From Anopheles merus (taxonomy: Eukaryota > Arthropoda > Insecta > Diptera > Culicidae): DNA of 64,000 nucleotides. Position 1 is the stretch's first letter, and each line of letters begins with the position of its first letter. Shown one piece after another: positions 13,670-25,441 of the stretch. Position numbers and translations under genes: made by a program. The stretch spans positions 10,510,259 through 10,574,258 of the forward strand of contig NC_054085.1 of assembly GCF_017562075.2 (NCBI RefSeq). The letters are read 5' to 3'. Under the pieces are notes generated by a model. The model searched no databases, was not told where the DNA came from, and saw nothing but the letters and a program-made list of their open reading frames with translations.

Positions 13670-14212
13670 AGGGTAAATTATTTACAGAAAACTCATTTTT
13701 GTAGCTTATTGTATGACGGTATGACATGTCAAAAATATCCTGTAAAAACTCTAAAATGTTCTGTTTTTGCTGGTTTTACTACTATAATCACCACACAACA
13801 TGCATGTTTTGTTTACCTTTAATGTCACTTTAGTCAAAAACACTTAAAATACAAAAATATGGTAAAAATAAATTGAATTGAAATAACTCAATAACACTTC
13901 ATTACAATCATGTAAAAACAATTACAATAATTGCGCTTTTTTTATTGTTCAGATTATTAACAAAAATATGAGTTTCGTTATGAAATCCTAAGGATTTTTG
14001 AAAAATGTTTACACATTTCACAAAATAATGGAGTTTTCGGTCACTAAGTAACGGAATGGTTCAATGTTACTTCTAAACCCTTTGAAAAAGTCTTAATAAC
14101 ATTTCAAACTAACATAAATAACTTCATTACTTTTAAATTATCGTGTGGAACGCATTTTTGTCCAATATCACCACTCTTGGTAATACCACCACTAAAGGTA
14201 AGTTTACCCTAC
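13670..14212. mobile_element. possible MITE with TAGGGTAAA ends
   Basis: The left end TAGGGTAAATTATTTAC (near 13670) is mirrored by the right end GTAAGTTTACCCTA (near 14199-14212), whose reverse complement is TAGGGTAAACTTAC. The interior is AT-rich and non-coding. The repeat is short and imperfect. Confidence 0.35.
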
Positions 14213-14790
14213 TTGTTATCCATTTTCAAAAAAAATACATTATACATAAACACTGCACTAATCACACAACAGTATTCTGTGCAGCCAGTTTAAACTTCGT
14301 AATAACTGTGACTAAGCTTGATAAAGCGAGACGAGGCGCGACTTAGTGACTGTTCCACATCAGTTGTGTCGCGTCTCTGGACGCGTGTTGTACCATCGTA
14401 CCCTTTTCACTGGCAACAAAACGCTTACCCTAGGTGTACTTCTGACCGATATATCCTACCACCGTATACCGGCGGCATGGATCCTGAGATGGATGTTCTG
14501 CCTGCGTCAAAATGGAACGGAGGCTTGCCCGTTTTGCTCCCGGTACAAAAAGGTATAATATGTAATTCTCTTAAATTAAAATTAATTTCTACCACCTTGC
14601 ACTCCCGCCGACCATAGGTTTTGGAAGGTTGATTCGTTTCATTTACACCGCTTACGCCCTCCCGGGAGCTTTACACCTTTCTTGACCTCAAAACACTTTT
14701 TTCTCCATTTTGTTTTTCTTCTCTGCCTCAAATCCCACCGGGAGCGTTATGCTCGCTGGACGTGACATATTACTTACGAGCACGGTGGAA

Positions 14791-14807
14791 CAGCAGCAGC
14801 AGCAGCA
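14791..14807. repeat. (CAG)n microsatellite
   Basis: Five to six CAG units. They lie in a short frame that I do not consider a real gene. Confidence 0.8.
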
Positions 14808-16052
14808 AGTAAACTCGCAAAAAAAGGTTGAGCTCAATCCCTGTCCAAGCCCCAATGCCAGTTGTCAGTTGACAGTTGCGGTAAGGGAGTGAAAATTAGA
14901 TTGGATGTCTGGCTGGCGGGCTGGCTTTTCTGCTGTATCATCTGCAAAGCTGAGCAACAGCTTAACCGTCGTGTTAGCTCGTTTAACATGAAGGTTTTGT
15001 TGTCTGGCTGGAACGAAAAGGTAAATAAAAGCAGGAAAAGGGTAAAAAGAGGAGATTTATATAATAATAAGATCTTTTTTTTTTAAATTTTATGTTTAAT
15101 ATTTGATTGACTTTCGACAGTATTCTTTAAATCAAATGACTTTTTTAAATCATATCATCCTTTTTGAAATGCATTGAGGCCGTTATTTCTAAAACTTGTA
15201 AACTTGTAAAACAACAAAAAGTTTTCTGTCAAAATCCTTCTTCTTTTTTTGGAAGAATTAATACACTTACAACCTTTAAAAACTATCTCATTAAATCAAA
15301 CATTGCAAGAAGCCTCCATCCTTCTCACGTTGTCTTCATTTTTTGCCAACATCTCAGCTCGTAACGATGCACGTTCACTGCATGTGTACCGCAGCATCCA
15401 TTCAACTGTGTGCAGTGCTTTCAGCTGCAAAACTTTCCCACTCCTGCCTCCAAACATAGACACACACATAAACCTCTTTTAAAAAGCAAGAACATGCTCG
15501 TCTTCATCTGCTAAACAAGACGCACAAATAAAGCACAAGCCCGTAAAAGTAATGAAAGAAAACAAACCCCAAACGAAGGCGCCATCGTTGCCTTTCGCAA
15601 CCGGGGCAAGATAAGGCACAATCCAGCATGGGGTGGCTGGGTGGTGGAGGGTGAGTACCGCTCGGTGTAAGTTGTTTGCCTTCTGTCAACTTCACTCTCT
15701 TTCTCTCACACCGCTCCTCCGACTGGTATAAACTCAAATACTCCAACATACTGCGCCTGTTTTTTCATTGAATTGTCATCGTTCGAGAAGTTCGGCAAAG
15801 CATCGCCTTTTGGGTACGCTGATGATTCTGCTTAAAGCTGTACGACGCTGATCAGAGATTCTTAGCAGAGTGTCTCCAACAATTTGCAAAAGAAAAAGGA
15901 AAAGCTTTTCTGGAGACGATACTACAGCAACACAGTGCAGGCCCAATAACACACAAGTGGAAACCTGCAGCTCACAATGAGCTGTGTAAGAATGGTGAGA
16001 AGATTTCCTCCCGAAAACAACACTGTACGATTACATTTCCCAATACAAAAAA

Positions 16053-16070
16053 ACACACACACACACACAC
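16053..16070. repeat. (AC)9 microsatellite
   Basis: Nine uninterrupted AC units, one of many CA/GT tracts in the window. Confidence 0.9.
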
Positions 16071-18367
16071 AAAACAACGCTTCCTTCCTGCTGCAGCATC
16101 ATCCGTTCGGCGATTCCATTTGTTATACGCGAGGGGCGAAACAGTACCGGACAAAATGCGACACTCAGCGCTGGCTGGGAAAGGCAGGAAATACAACCAG
16201 AACCGGAAATTTGGCACCACCTTGCCCGTCCCGCCCAGCACTCCCTATCAATGAGATCGACTCGTTTTGCTTTGACAATAGTGTACGAAAAATTATAATG
16301 AGGTCCTTGAGACAAAACTCACGAGCGAAAATTTACCACTCCCGGGTGGGAAAGAAGGAAAAAGCCACCCCGTACCGATTGTACCGATGCACTGCATTTG
16401 CGTGTTGCTGCATTTTATTTTCGGCACATTATTTTTTCGCTTTTTTGTTTTGCGCTTTCGCATCCAAACTTTCCTCTCAGATAGCTGACAAAGCCGAATT
16501 CGTTAGCGGATGGCCGGATGCCGCACTTCCGGGCTGCTGTCGGTGACTGTGTCCTTTGCGACAGTTTGGGGACGGATACGCTTGCCTTGGGTATAATTCG
16601 CTTCTCTGTTTTTTCTTTCTTTTTCGTCTTCTTCTTCTTCTTCCATTGGACAAAAGTTTCCCGGAATGTACACTGCACCTGAAGAGGCCCCGCCAGCTGG
16701 AACAGTTTTCGGCACCGCCTTGTCAATGGCTGAAAAAGTTATCCTTCTGTCGCGCAACCCGGCATGGAGAAGCCCTCAAAGATCGAACCCCGTAATTGAA
16801 GCTCCCGTGCCCACGCTGTTCTACTTTCCCTTTTCCCCGGGGAGCTGGCGACAAGTAGTCCACCCACCCCCCTGGAGAGGTTTTGTACCAATAACGCAAT
16901 ACGAGCTCCAGCCTGATGGCAGCAATGTGTTGGTTAGTTTGGTTTTTTTGTTTGTTCCACTCTTAAATTTTCCCATTTTATCCTCTATTTCCCCAACTCT
17001 CCACTGTCCAGCTTTTGCAACCGCGCGGACAAACAGCCGGCCACAGCAAATTATTTCGCTACCTATCCCCTCCCCCCCCCCTTTCTGCGCCTTTTCTAAG
17101 TACATTCCTTCCCAACGCCGTGGGTATCTACCGCACGACCACTTTCTTCATTATTCAAATTTGTTCCTTTGCTTCCGCTTCGTTTCGCAATTAGTTGCAA
17201 TTTTCGGAAAGCATTTGCGCTGTGTGACAACAAAGTCAACAACGCGAACATGCTGGACCAAATCGAGGCAGGGATGGGGGAAGGGAGGGAAGGAATTACG
17301 AAAAGAGGAAGTAATTACGGACCCAACTTCGGTTTTGGCCAGCATTTTGCCAATGGAGGACCGTCAACCGGCCGTCAGCTTTGCTACTTTCCCCTGCGCT
17401 CCCGTTCGGCCTCGCGTTCGTTCGTTCGTTCGGGTAGCAATTAGTATTTGTCTAACTTGTTATTATCCTTCAATTCCTTGGTCAGTTTGTGACTTTGCCA
17501 CGGAACGCTTTCTTGATTGCTTGCTTGCGAGTAGCGGGAATGTTTTTTTTTATGCGAGCACAAGAACGATGAGTTTCTTGTCTTTGTGTGCCCTTTGTTT
17601 GGTGTGCACCTGAGCTGAGCTTGAGATGGTTGGAGCTCTCGCAGGAAGCAATCATAATTTTTGCACTTTACAAAGCACTCTTCTTTGTCATTTGTCGATT
17701 GTTGTGTCGATTCGGGATGATTACAATATTCGGTATTGTTGGTATCGGTTGTGTATAATTAAAAATGGGACAATCAATAATTTTACACATTGATTATTGA
17801 ACAATGGAAACATTTTCTTATCTTTCATTGGTTCATTTTGAATGACTGCGATATCTTTCTTTTCATTCTATCTATTATCAACAAAAACGTAAAACATTGC
17901 AGAACTAATATAGATGATTTCGAATGCTTTGTGAGTACATTTTCAAGAAACAAGCATTGTAATAAATCAGAAAAATAAAGGTAGTAACAAGAGTTTAAGA
18001 AGAAAAACTTAAAATACATAAATACAGAAAAAATCAACATACAAAATATTTAAAAGGAAAACATGCAAAAAAGAAAAGGGCAAAAGAGTTCAATAACACC
18101 AACAAACCAAAAAAAAAGGTTTATCCTGAGCAAAGCATTAAAAAGACAAACAAGAATACGAAAACTAGGATAAGAAACGAAATAAAAAGTATTAATATTC
18201 ATGTTTTCATCATAAAAATAAAGATAATAGATAAAAACAATCGAAAAGAAACAAAAATAGTTAACAAGAGACAGTAAAAGCAAGAATTGTTAAAAGAAGG
18301 ATACCAAGTACACATGGGGAAAAAATTAGCTAAACTCATTGGAAAGATACTAATGATTTTTAGAACG

Positions 18368-18400
18368 AGCCAGTCGACCACTTTCTCAAACTAGATCGAA
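18368..18400 (+). repeat. left arm of a 33-bp inverted repeat pair
   Basis: This arm matches the reverse complement of 19610-19642 at 27 of 33 positions, including the exact 13-mer AAACTAGATCGAA plus the preceding C. The two arms enclose the non-LTR fragment at 18778-19602, suggesting an older inverted-repeat element that hosted it, or a duplicated flank. Confidence 0.7.
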
Positions 18401-18777
18401 TTCGGGAACGATCGAAGCGTTCGATTGTCAAAATGACATAAAATGATGGTTTCCTTGGATGTTTTTTTTTAACATTTTGAATTATTGTACGCATAACTGA
18501 GCGAGATACTGATGATATAAATTAATAATAGTAGTAGAATTTTTATTTAATGATGAACTTTGATTTTAACGCAGTACGCAAGTGAGTATTCGTAATGGGT
18601 TCGATCTCGTCTTTCCTAATTATACCTACTATGTATGTATAAAGGTGGTCGAGTTTAACGTGCAAGTTACCTTAGAGGCATTTGGAAGAATTCAATTGGG
18701 TGGGAGCACTTGATAATGCAAAAACCTATCTCAGGAGCAGAAAGAAATAAATTAAAGCAGCTGTTGTATTAAGACAA

Positions 18778-19602
18778 CTGCAACTGAAAACTGATAAATG
18801 TTTAATTATTACGTTTCATAGACTAAAAAACCGATCAAGTATAATTATTCGTTGTTTGGCAGTGTGTTAGATCGTCGCCGGGAAGTTTGTGATCTATGTG
18901 TTACACTAGACTCTACTTTAAATTTCCGTTTACATATTGACAACACTGTTGACAAGCCATACAATATGCTAGGTTTTATCTTTCGACAATTCCGTGAATG
19001 TAATGATGTCTTATGTCTTAAGTCTTTGTTTACTGGTCTTGTGTACCCGTGCGTGGAGTATTGCTCAATTCTTTGGTTCCCGAATTGCACTACACTGATT
19101 AACAAGAAAAGAGGCAATACAACGGAAGTTTACAAGACATGCTTTAAAATGCGACCAATTCAGAGGACTTGCCATGCCAAATTATCGCTCGCGTTGCCTT
19201 TTGCTTGGCCTACAGATGCTCGAACACCGTTTTAAGGATAACCAATGTGTAATTGTAGCGAAAATATTTAAAAACGAATTAAACGTCCCTTGTTTACTAG
19301 AGAAGATCAATATCTACGCGCCTTCAAGATTTCTTCGCTCTCGTAACTTACTTGTCAGCGAGAACAGGCGTTCCTTATGTGGATACAACGAACCGTAACT
19401 AGCTAAGACAAGGCAATTCAATACATGGTCTCATGACATTGATTTTAATTTAACGACTAACGCATAATTTTGGCGACACTGGATCAAGCAAGACGTTAGG
19501 GGAATAATTGAGGGTTTAAGTAGCAGGATAGGTTTTAAGTACTTAGTTTATCACAACCTCAAGAATCACATATGCTAGTAAATAAAATAAAATAAACTAA
19601 CT
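18778..19602 (+). mobile_element. 3' fragment of a non-LTR retrotransposon (decayed RT C-terminus)
   Basis: The region encodes, across at least two frameshifts, the part downstream of the RT catalytic box: LQLKTDKC, then a VCDLCVTLDSTLNFRLHID segment (counterpart of DLGVLLD...FRPHID), then VYPCVEYCSILWFP and RCLLLGL. It aligns in order with the C-terminal third of the better preserved element at 60175-61458, so it is a related but diverged CR1/T1/Q- or Jockey-like element. Frames visible are 18852-19235 and 19174-19398. The 3' end is marked by an AAATAAAATAAAATAAA-type tail near 19580-19602. All upstream domains are missing; it cannot be active. Confidence 0.75.
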
Positions 19603-19609
19603 GTTCCTC

Positions 19610-19642
19610 TTCGATCTAGTTTGGAAAAATGGCTGATTGGCT
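19610..19642 (-). repeat. right arm of the 33-bp inverted repeat pair
   Basis: Reverse complement matches 18368-18400 at 27 of 33 positions. It begins within 10 bp of the tail of the RT fragment. Confidence 0.7.
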
Positions 19643-22023
19643 AATAAACCCATCCATTTCCCACAAACTCTCAACCTACAAACCTACATTATCACTAACA
19701 ACACTCCATTGCCCTCAAAATGCACACTTCACACCTTTTCAAACCATAAACAGTATCAATGTGCAGCCCATTTAAATTCGAACACTTCCAATGCTGCCAC
19801 CATCCAGCAATTCGATCTCTGATAAGGCTTCCCACCAATTGATGACCAGTTATCATTAAAGTATCATATTTATTATCACAATCACTACCACGCAAGCCGC
19901 CGCCCCAAGTGGAATGGCAACCGTGTATCACTTTTAGATCAAACGAAAATGATAGGCTGTCCGCTTTAATGTCACTCCCAGGGCCGGCAATCGACAGCCG
20001 TTCATCATAGTCCATAGTTCCGGCATAGCTTTAAGGCAATGTGGCCAAAAATGGGCGGGTTGTCAAAGCCACCCCGTTCCATTTCACGCAAGCACATAAA
20101 CCCGGCGGGCAACAAATCACGCCCGGACCACGGCACCTAATGCACGAATTGATGATATCATCGAATTCTTAACTATCGGGACAGGATGTCTATCAAGCGC
20201 CAGTATCGTTTTCCGGGAATATAAACATGACAACAAAGAGAGGGTGTGGGAGAGAGAGCGAACAAAAAAAAACAAACTAGGACCCCATTACCACTGAATT
20301 CAAGGGGATTTGGTCAACACTCGCCCATCCTTGCCGTTGTCATGCATCGATGGATGACAAATTACTTCCCTGTTGATTTTTGTGCAACGATTTATGATGA
20401 CGAGACTGTCCGTCCGTCCGGCCCGCGGTCCCGTGTGGACTGAATGTAAAATAATAAACCAATCCATCAAGGAATGCGTGCCAAATAGCGGAACGGATAA
20501 ATGTGCGAAATGGTGCCTGCTGCCGGATTTTGCTTCCGTTTGGCTCCTTTTTTTCTGTCGCCAGCTCCCGTGCACGCGTTTCAGCATTAAGAAATCGCAA
20601 CCATGCGTTTTTTCCCTCCTACTAACGTCGATATTTGGAAGCTTAGAGCTTTGTTGTGGTAGGAATTATTGTGATGTCTTTGGCACGAATCAGGGCTGAG
20701 AGGAATACCAAACAAGGCTGACGAGCAAGGCTGGCCTCCAACAGACCGCAGTTACATGTCCGCAGTACCATCAATAATATCATCATCGTCGTGCGTGTGT
20801 TGTAGGCTCCCCCGAGGTTGATGTCTTCTTTATGCTGCCCTCTCTGTACGACGGAAGCGGGAGTGGACACAAAACAAGTAGGATAAATAAAAAACCTTCC
20901 CCTCGGTAGGAACATCCCAAACGAACGATACACGCTGGAATTGGTCACTGATTTCCGATTTCCTCTCCCTTCATGATACAGGGAAAGAAGCAACCGTTTG
21001 GTGCCATCACAGGCGACACCGTTCCGGTTGGCTGCCTTCCACCTGCACACACAAACACATATACTCCATCATCATCTCAACTCCCCAGTCGCAGCGTATG
21101 ACAGGGCAAGACGAATTGACTACTTCCCGAGGAGATGTGGATGAATTTTTTGATGGCTTCAATATATCACGTGGCGCCTCCACCCTGCTCGGTGGGCGGT
21201 TGTGTTTCGCACACGCTGACCATTAATATTCCAGCATGCTGTCGGTGATGGTGCACCGACGCGGAACACACCTCCGGGCCGGGGGTTGGCTGGTTTCCGC
21301 TATCCTAATTTCCTGGGCGAGCTGCAGCACCAGCCACCAGCAGCAGTATTAGTAGGCGATGGTGATGATCATTTGTATTGCTAGACTGGGCGAAACGCGG
21401 TCTCATGCCACTCTCTCTCTCTCTCTCCCACCTTCCCTAAAATCCAGCACACTAAAACGATCGTTATGACAATATAAACTTTATTCGAGCCGTTCAGAGT
21501 AGCCATTAAACCGGGATACTCCCGTTCGGAAACTCGTCGACATCCGGTTTGATCTATCGCTAGGTGCGGCCACCGAGGAACAAATGGTAGACCCTAAACG
21601 AGATTAGGGTTAAATAGTGGGGCTCGCTGATTGGCTGCGTCCAGTCCAGCGGGATTGATAGCCATCCATTACGCGGTGTTTGAAAGTTTGACGAGGCAAA
21701 AGGTGCCATTCTTTGGACCTCTTTTTTACGACACGTTGTATCGTTAGGAAGGTGAGATATAGCAACTATTGGTGATTTTGGTTCAGGACCTATTCGGTGT
21801 AACGATTTTACTTTATAGGGTTGTATGCAACGGTACATACATCAACATTAAGGTTATTTATTGAACAAACATTCATTTCAGACAACGTTCAAGCATTTTT
21901 ACTTATGCAGGTTACGTTGTATGAAGCTGATACAGTTGTGTGAATATATTTCTACTTTTTAATAATTGCCATGTTTTTGTTTCAGTCAACTTAACTTATC
22001 CTTTACGTACAGGTCAAGCTACC
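19643..22023. other. gene-free stretch, GC-moderate
   Basis: No supported gene. A (CT)n tract lies at 21411-21427. The segment 21130-21270 has a non-repetitive, motif-dense look (TATCACGTGGCG, CCATTAATATTCC) that could be a conserved regulatory block, but this is only a visual impression. Confidence 0.45.
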
Positions 22024-22565
22024 ATTGGGGCCCTTCACGATTCTAGTCAGCTTTTTGTATGGAGTTTGACAGTTGGAGGCTGAAATCATGTAAACACTCG
22101 ATCCAAAACCACACATAAAACTAGCCTGCAATTTTCAGTCTAGATTATTCTAGTCTCAAAGTTAGAATTAGATTCGAGTACCTGCTCGAAAAATGTCAAA
22201 ACAAGGTCGTTTACATGTTGTTTACAATTATCCCAAGGTGCATCAAACAGATCTGGTGAATGTGTGAAAGTGTATGTAGTCCAGGTGGTCTCATAACATG
22301 TTTTTTTATAACCAAATTTGAATATAACTTTTTAACAGGACGGGTGAAAGCTTTTGCTCAAACAAGCTTTCTGGTGGCTTTACGAATACAAAAAATACTC
22401 ATAAAATATTCATTCAAAAGTAGAAGCGATAAAGATCAGCCTTTTAATTCAATACACCTAGGGATAAACCCACCTGTATTTTATACCCACCTAGATAGCT
22501 GCTCGAAAACTGCTATACAAAGCAAACAGCCGACAGGCTGACAAATTTGCTAACTCTATTGTAAG
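22024..22565. mobile_element. MITE-like dispersed repeat, copy B
   Basis: It shares with copy A (58-921) the ATTGGGG left end, the TATGGAGTTTGACAGTT block, the middle AGTGTATGTAG block and the right GATAGCTGCTCGAAAACTG block, in the same order. However, the core around 22327-22375 (TTAACAGGACGGGTGA) is in the opposite orientation to its counterpart at 599-648. The right terminus has decayed. Confidence 0.6.
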
Positions 22566-25372
22566 ATTTATTTTGTTGTTATTTTTGTCAATTTCAGTTT
22601 ACAAATCATAGACATGGTAGCTTTTAAACAGTTTGAAATTTTCAGAGCAACGTTACATTACTTATGATTCTTCTCATCCTTCGAATTTGTTAACAAAGTT
22701 CCGCAATCAGTCTAAAATATAAACACAATAAATTCTAAAAACAAAAAAAATTGCAATATTAGTATGAAAAACATGATGTCTATTAATAATATACAACAAA
22801 TTCAATTATATTAGAAAATTATAAGGAAATAAGTACAATTTCAATTTGATAAAAGTTAACAACAATTACCAACTACAGTGGTAGAATGTTTTGATACACA
22901 ACGGCTTTGCAACAACGATAAAACACAAAAAGGAATACAATAAAACACTGCAAGTCAATGATAAAAAACATACTTTTTCTGTATTAGCAATGAAATATAA
23001 AAAACAAAATAATTTAAAGAAGAAAAAACGGCAATGATAATTGCAATCGTTTAAATTTTGCATTTTTTTTTTTTGCTGGTTATTTTGGTCTTTCTTTATT
23101 TATTTTTTCATATTGGAATGGTGTGGTGGTGGTCGAATCATTTAATTCCCTTTTATAGTTTCTTTTCTGATTGAAAGGAACTGCTACAAAACAATATAAT
23201 TCACATTTATAAAATAAAACTGCAATCAAATTAAGCAGCGCAGATCGTTACACTAAACTTTAAGCTAGCTTTCAATACCAATAATTCACCCAAAACCATC
23301 GTCACCGGAATGGACCAAGAAATTGGAAAGATGAACGACACGGACGATGGAAAAGCATGAATAATTCGCGACAGAGAATAACCCCTTTTTAAATTTCCCA
23401 AGAACACAACACCGCTGTCAAACGGTTCTACTTGACCGGTAGCCCCGAAAAGTTATTTGACATTATCGCCCTTCGTATTACCCTTTTTAAGACCGAGACC
23501 GCTTTTTGTGACACTTTTGCTTGGACACCGGACACCGGGAGCGAACCCAAAATAGGGATTTTCGCACCGTTTTTCTCACAGCTGGCCGGATGGATGGATG
23601 GCGCATAAAATATCACTATTACGTTTTTCATCTTCATTGATCCCTTTGATTATTGATTCATCGTCATCATCATCATCACTACCATCGCCGCCATCGTCAC
23701 CGGGAACAGCGTCAGGGACATCGGGAGGTCATTACTCTGCTGCTTCTTGCTTTATGCTTTACTATCGGACACCATTGCCAGTGGGACGATCGTTTGAACG
23801 TGACCAAACTCAACCAAACTGTCCGTTAGCTGCGTGACCAAGAAAGCGTGTCCTTTCCGCAGCCATTCCCCGCCTCGTCGCAAGGATAAATCCAGATCTC
23901 GGATTTTGTGTGTTCCACGGGGCTCCGTTTTTCCATCGCGTTGCCGCACTTTCCATGATTTAGACATCCACGCCGGTATCTAAATTTGTCATTTTTATTG
24001 TCCACTCTACGCTTGAACGAAGAACCCAACCCCTCCCTTTCAGCCAAGCCCAGCTCTGCTCATACTTTTTATCGCTTTTTTGCTTCTCCGCGAAACAAAC
24101 GCATCGACCACCATTGAAGCGGTGAGGGATACGGACGCGGACGTGCTGCAGAACTGATGAGTACGTTGAAAAATCGTGCCACCAAGCAGCCAGCTTCCCA
24201 GCCATTGTGGGGATGCCGGGAGTGAAGGGGGGAGTTTTTCGCTTAAGTAATTTTGCTGAAAGTGGAAAACTTTTCACTCGATTGCTTTCGGGTGTGTTCG
24301 CTTTCAGGTCGGACGGAACTTTCTCCGCTCGATCCGGGAAACGCGACCCGTTTGCGTTTGCCACTGTTGTTGACCAGTCGGCAGCTTACGGATTCAGCTT
24401 TTCTTTTCCCTCCCTTCTCTACTGTGCCAATAGTGCGAGTTCGGGAGGAAATAAAAAGTGATAGATAATGATACGGAGCTGACTGATCGAGGTTGGCCCC
24501 ATCGAGAAAAGGGGCAAAAAGTCGAAGAAAGCAGATGGAAAATTGAGTTGATAAGTAAGCACAATAGAGCGCCCCCGCTCGAACCACAATGAAGTTAACT
24601 TTTTGCCAGCGGTGAGTGCTTCGTTCGGCAAATCGCTCGTCTACCATCGTCGGGATGCAACCGTTAATATAACGGGATGCATTTAGCTCTGATTGCACTA
24701 TCAACCGGAATGATCGGTGTCGTTTGGTTAATGCATCTGAAGACCGCGTGGTGGATGGGCGGTTCTGCAATGAGATGGTCGCGTACCACGAATAATGGAT
24801 AAAGGGGTCGGATTTAAAAGGCAAAAACTTGAGAGCGATGAATCAGGAATGGTTTTGTACGATAACTTATTGTTTTTTATTCTACGAATGCATTGCAGAG
24901 AATGTAATTATTTGCTTTTAGCATTAATGCATGCCGCCCTAAGGGATATTGTTATTAACCTGCGCAATGGCAACGGTATCTTTTGCAGGCGTATTTCACT
25001 CCACTGTTTTACAGGGGTTTTCGATTTGGTTTCATTTTTATGAACAGTTTTAAGACATCTTATAATGACATCTTTAAGATTGGTTTGTTTCTAACTAATT
25101 TGGCTTCAGTCTGACACCAATTATACACGACAGCACTTGTGCCAAGTACCAATCTCATTCCTTTATTAGCTTTCAAGCAACAACTGCTCATATGTCATTG
25201 AATAGTTTGATGTTAGTATTACATGGCCCATCAAATAACGGTTCTATTATTTATCTTTGAAGGGATGTTCCGAGTAATTTTCCAAAGTCAACAATATTTT
25301 TCTCTTCTTGTTAGATGTTTTTGACAGCTATCAAATGTTGTATTTGCATCACAATAATGTTTCAATTCTTCC
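22566..25372. other. gene-free stretch, AT-rich to 23.2 kb then GC-moderate
   Basis: Chance frames only; the 193-codon frame at 24243-24824 (-) overlaps frames on the other strand and has no domain. A short ATC microsatellite lies at 23664-23678. Confidence 0.45.
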
Positions 25373-25441
25373 ACATGATTTTCAACATACCACAAGCTGT
25401 ATTGAGTTTGATAGTTCTTTGTGATGTGTTGAAAATCATGT
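25373..25441. repeat. 69-nt hairpin (23-bp stem, 23-nt loop)
   Basis: The 15-mer ACATGATTTTCAACA at 25373-25387 is exactly inverted at 25427-25441. The pairing continues inward to about 25395/25419 with two mismatches. The arm core TGTTGAAAATCA occurs again at 25628-25639, which argues for a repeat element rather than a unique small RNA gene. Confidence 0.6.

Larger units (their letters stand above)
14213..18367. other. gene-free stretch, GC-moderate to 17.6 kb then AT-rich
   Basis: The longest frame (16666-17613, +, 315 codons) is a proline/serine/phenylalanine-rich chance frame in CT-rich DNA with no domain. It overlaps frames on the other strand. I see (CAG)n at 14791-14807, (AC)9 at 16053-16070, a CTT run at 16626-16643, ten C at 17072-17081 and (GTTC)n at 17414-17432. 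Confidence 0.5.

Noticed and set aside
16666..17613. 315-codon open frame on the plus strand
   Set aside because: Composition is Pro/Ser/Phe-rich and follows CT-rich DNA; no domain, no signal peptide, and overlapping frames exist on the other strand. Chance frame.
24243..24824. 193-codon frame on the minus strand
   Set aside because: No domain and competing frames on both strands in GC-moderate DNA.
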